A program made the translations under genes and the position numbers. Below the pieces are notes generated by a model that saw nothing but the letters and a program-made list of their open reading frames with translations, ran no database searches and was not told the origin of the DNA. Source: Acidobacteriota bacterium (lineage in GTDB: Bacteria; Acidobacteriota; Terriglobia; Terriglobales; Acidobacteriaceae). From it: a stretch of 6,174 bases of DNA. Below are positions 5,706 to 6,174 of this stretch, piece by piece; position 1 is the first letter of the stretch, and each line of letters opens with the position of its first letter. The stretch covers positions 1 to 6,174 of the forward strand of contig QHVR01000269.1 of NCBI GenBank assembly GCA_003223595.1. Reading direction: 5' to 3'.

Positions 5706-5968
5706 CTGAAGCACACGGCTGCTCAGAGAGCCCGATCCAACCGGATTGGCGGCAACAGAACCCACTACTCGGAGCCTAGCATCCAGAGAACAGAACGGAC
5801 AACCACCCAAGGCTTGCAGACCAAGCCTTCGTAACCTGCCCAGAAACCTGCCCCAGCGCCCTTATTCCTGCCGCTTTCCGTTCCCTTCCCCCTGTGCTAG
5901 GCTTTTGCCGTCTTCAGTTCTTCGTCCCTGTCCTAATGTTCCAAAACTAGAATTTTGCGGAGGTTGCT
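5706..5968. other. Divergent spacer between the DUF58 gene and aqpZ
   Basis: This region must hold the start signals for both flanking genes, but neither promoter is clear. Toward aqpZ there is a TAGAAT (5948-5953), which lies too close to the start codon to leave a normal leader, and a TTGCCG (5905-5910) without a well-spaced -10. Toward DUF58 I find no paired hexamers. Part of the region (5706-5810) would be coding if the DUF58 protein starts upstream of 5705. The stretch 5851-5900 is pyrimidine-rich on the plus strand. Confidence 0.4.
5959..5963 (+). promoter_or_regulatory. Shine-Dalgarno site of aqpZ
   Basis: GGAGG lies 5 nt before the ATG at 5969 and 11 nt before a second in-frame ATG at 5975. 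The spacing favours the first ATG. Confidence 0.75.
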
Positions 5969-6174
5969 ATGCCAATGAGTAAACGCGCATTAGCGGAATT
6001 CTTCGGGACTTTCTGGCTGGTATTTGGCGGATGCGGAGCGGCCGTCCTGGCCGCATCGTTTCCGGCGGTGGGCATCGGGTTTGCCGGGGTGGCGCTGGCC
6101 TTCGGCCTGACCGTGCTGACCATGGCCTACGCCATCGGCCATATTTCGGGTTGCCACTTAAATCCGGCAGTAAG
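5969..6174 (+). CDS. aqpZ: Aquaporin Z, 3' partial (first 68 codons)
   Basis: This is a water channel of the MIP family in the inner membrane. The visible residues include FGTFWLVFGGCGAAVLAA (helix 1), GIGFAGVALAFGLTVLTMAYAIGHISG (helix 2 and loop) and the first NPA box in HLNPAV (63-68). The match to the N-terminal part of E. coli AqpZ is very close. The Phe at 45 lines up with E. coli Phe43 of the selectivity filter, which supports a water-selective channel rather than a glycerol facilitator. A Cys (62) precedes the NPA-box His where E. coli has Gly. The gene runs off the window, so the second NPA box and the Arg/His filter residues are not visible; full-length AqpZ is about 230 residues. 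It is divergent from the DUF58 gene. Confidence 0.96.
   Translation, partial: MPMSKRALAEFFGTFWLVFGGCGAAVLAASFPAVGIGFAGVALAFGLTVLTMAYAIGHISGCHLNPAV

Noticed and set aside
5746..5982. A 78-codon plus-strand frame ahead of aqpZ
   Set aside because: It is a Pro/Arg-rich reading of the pyrimidine-rich spacer, overlaps the aqpZ start in another frame, and has no ribosome site.
5969..6174. Cys62 before the aqpZ NPA box as an unusual pore residue
   Set aside because: From memory, SGCHLNPAV-type sequences are common among bacterial AqpZ proteins, so it is not notable.

Overview
The window looks like a piece of a moderately GC-rich bacterial chromosome. The mix of genes (a YyaL/DUF255 protein, an orphan DUF58 protein, a stand-alone tandem-CBS protein, a 7-TM protein of no family I recognise, and AqpZ), together with long intergenic spacers, fits Acidobacteriota (Terriglobia-like). 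That placement is inference from gene style, not proof. There are no rRNA or tRNA genes, CRISPR arrays, insertion sequences or phage genes.

Layout, left to right. (1) Bases 1-1869, + strand: the 3' nine-tenths or so of a thioredoxin-domain/six-hairpin protein of the YyaL/SPATA20 type; its start lies outside the window. (2) 1870-2022: a 7-bp tandem repeat (GCTCATT x4) and a strong rho-independent terminator whose T-tract points to the minus strand. (3) 2023-2208, minus: a small gene for a 61-residue signal-peptide-bearing protein with two cysteines. It has its own Shine-Dalgarno site, a candidate promoter and the terminator just named, so it reads as a complete one-gene transcription unit. (4) 2209-2522: its promoter, an imperfect TTGA/TCAA palindrome, and about 130 bp with nothing I can name. 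(5) 2523-3449, minus: an unknown integral membrane protein with about seven TM helices and a soluble C-terminal tail. (6) 3450-3709: a regulatory-looking spacer with a perfect 16-bp palindrome, several GTTAC/GTAAC motifs and a GC-rich inverted repeat. (7) 3710-4141, minus: a two-CBS-domain protein with a strong ribosome site. (8) 4290-5705, minus: a DUF58 protein with four TM helices. (9) 5969 to the window end, +: the first 68 codons of aquaporin Z, divergent from the DUF58 gene.

The genes do not form an obvious pathway. The four minus-strand genes are separated by spacers of about 148-314 bp, and two of the four carry their own plausible promoter, so I read them as mostly independent units rather than an operon. 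The DUF58 gene lacks the MoxR ATPase and transglutaminase neighbours it often has elsewhere; one of those would normally be expected directly upstream, where aqpZ diverges instead.

I see no convincing new multi-gene system. The items most worth a second look are the small secreted-peptide transcription unit, the 16-bp palindrome with its GTTAC-rich surroundings, and the unassigned 7-TM protein.
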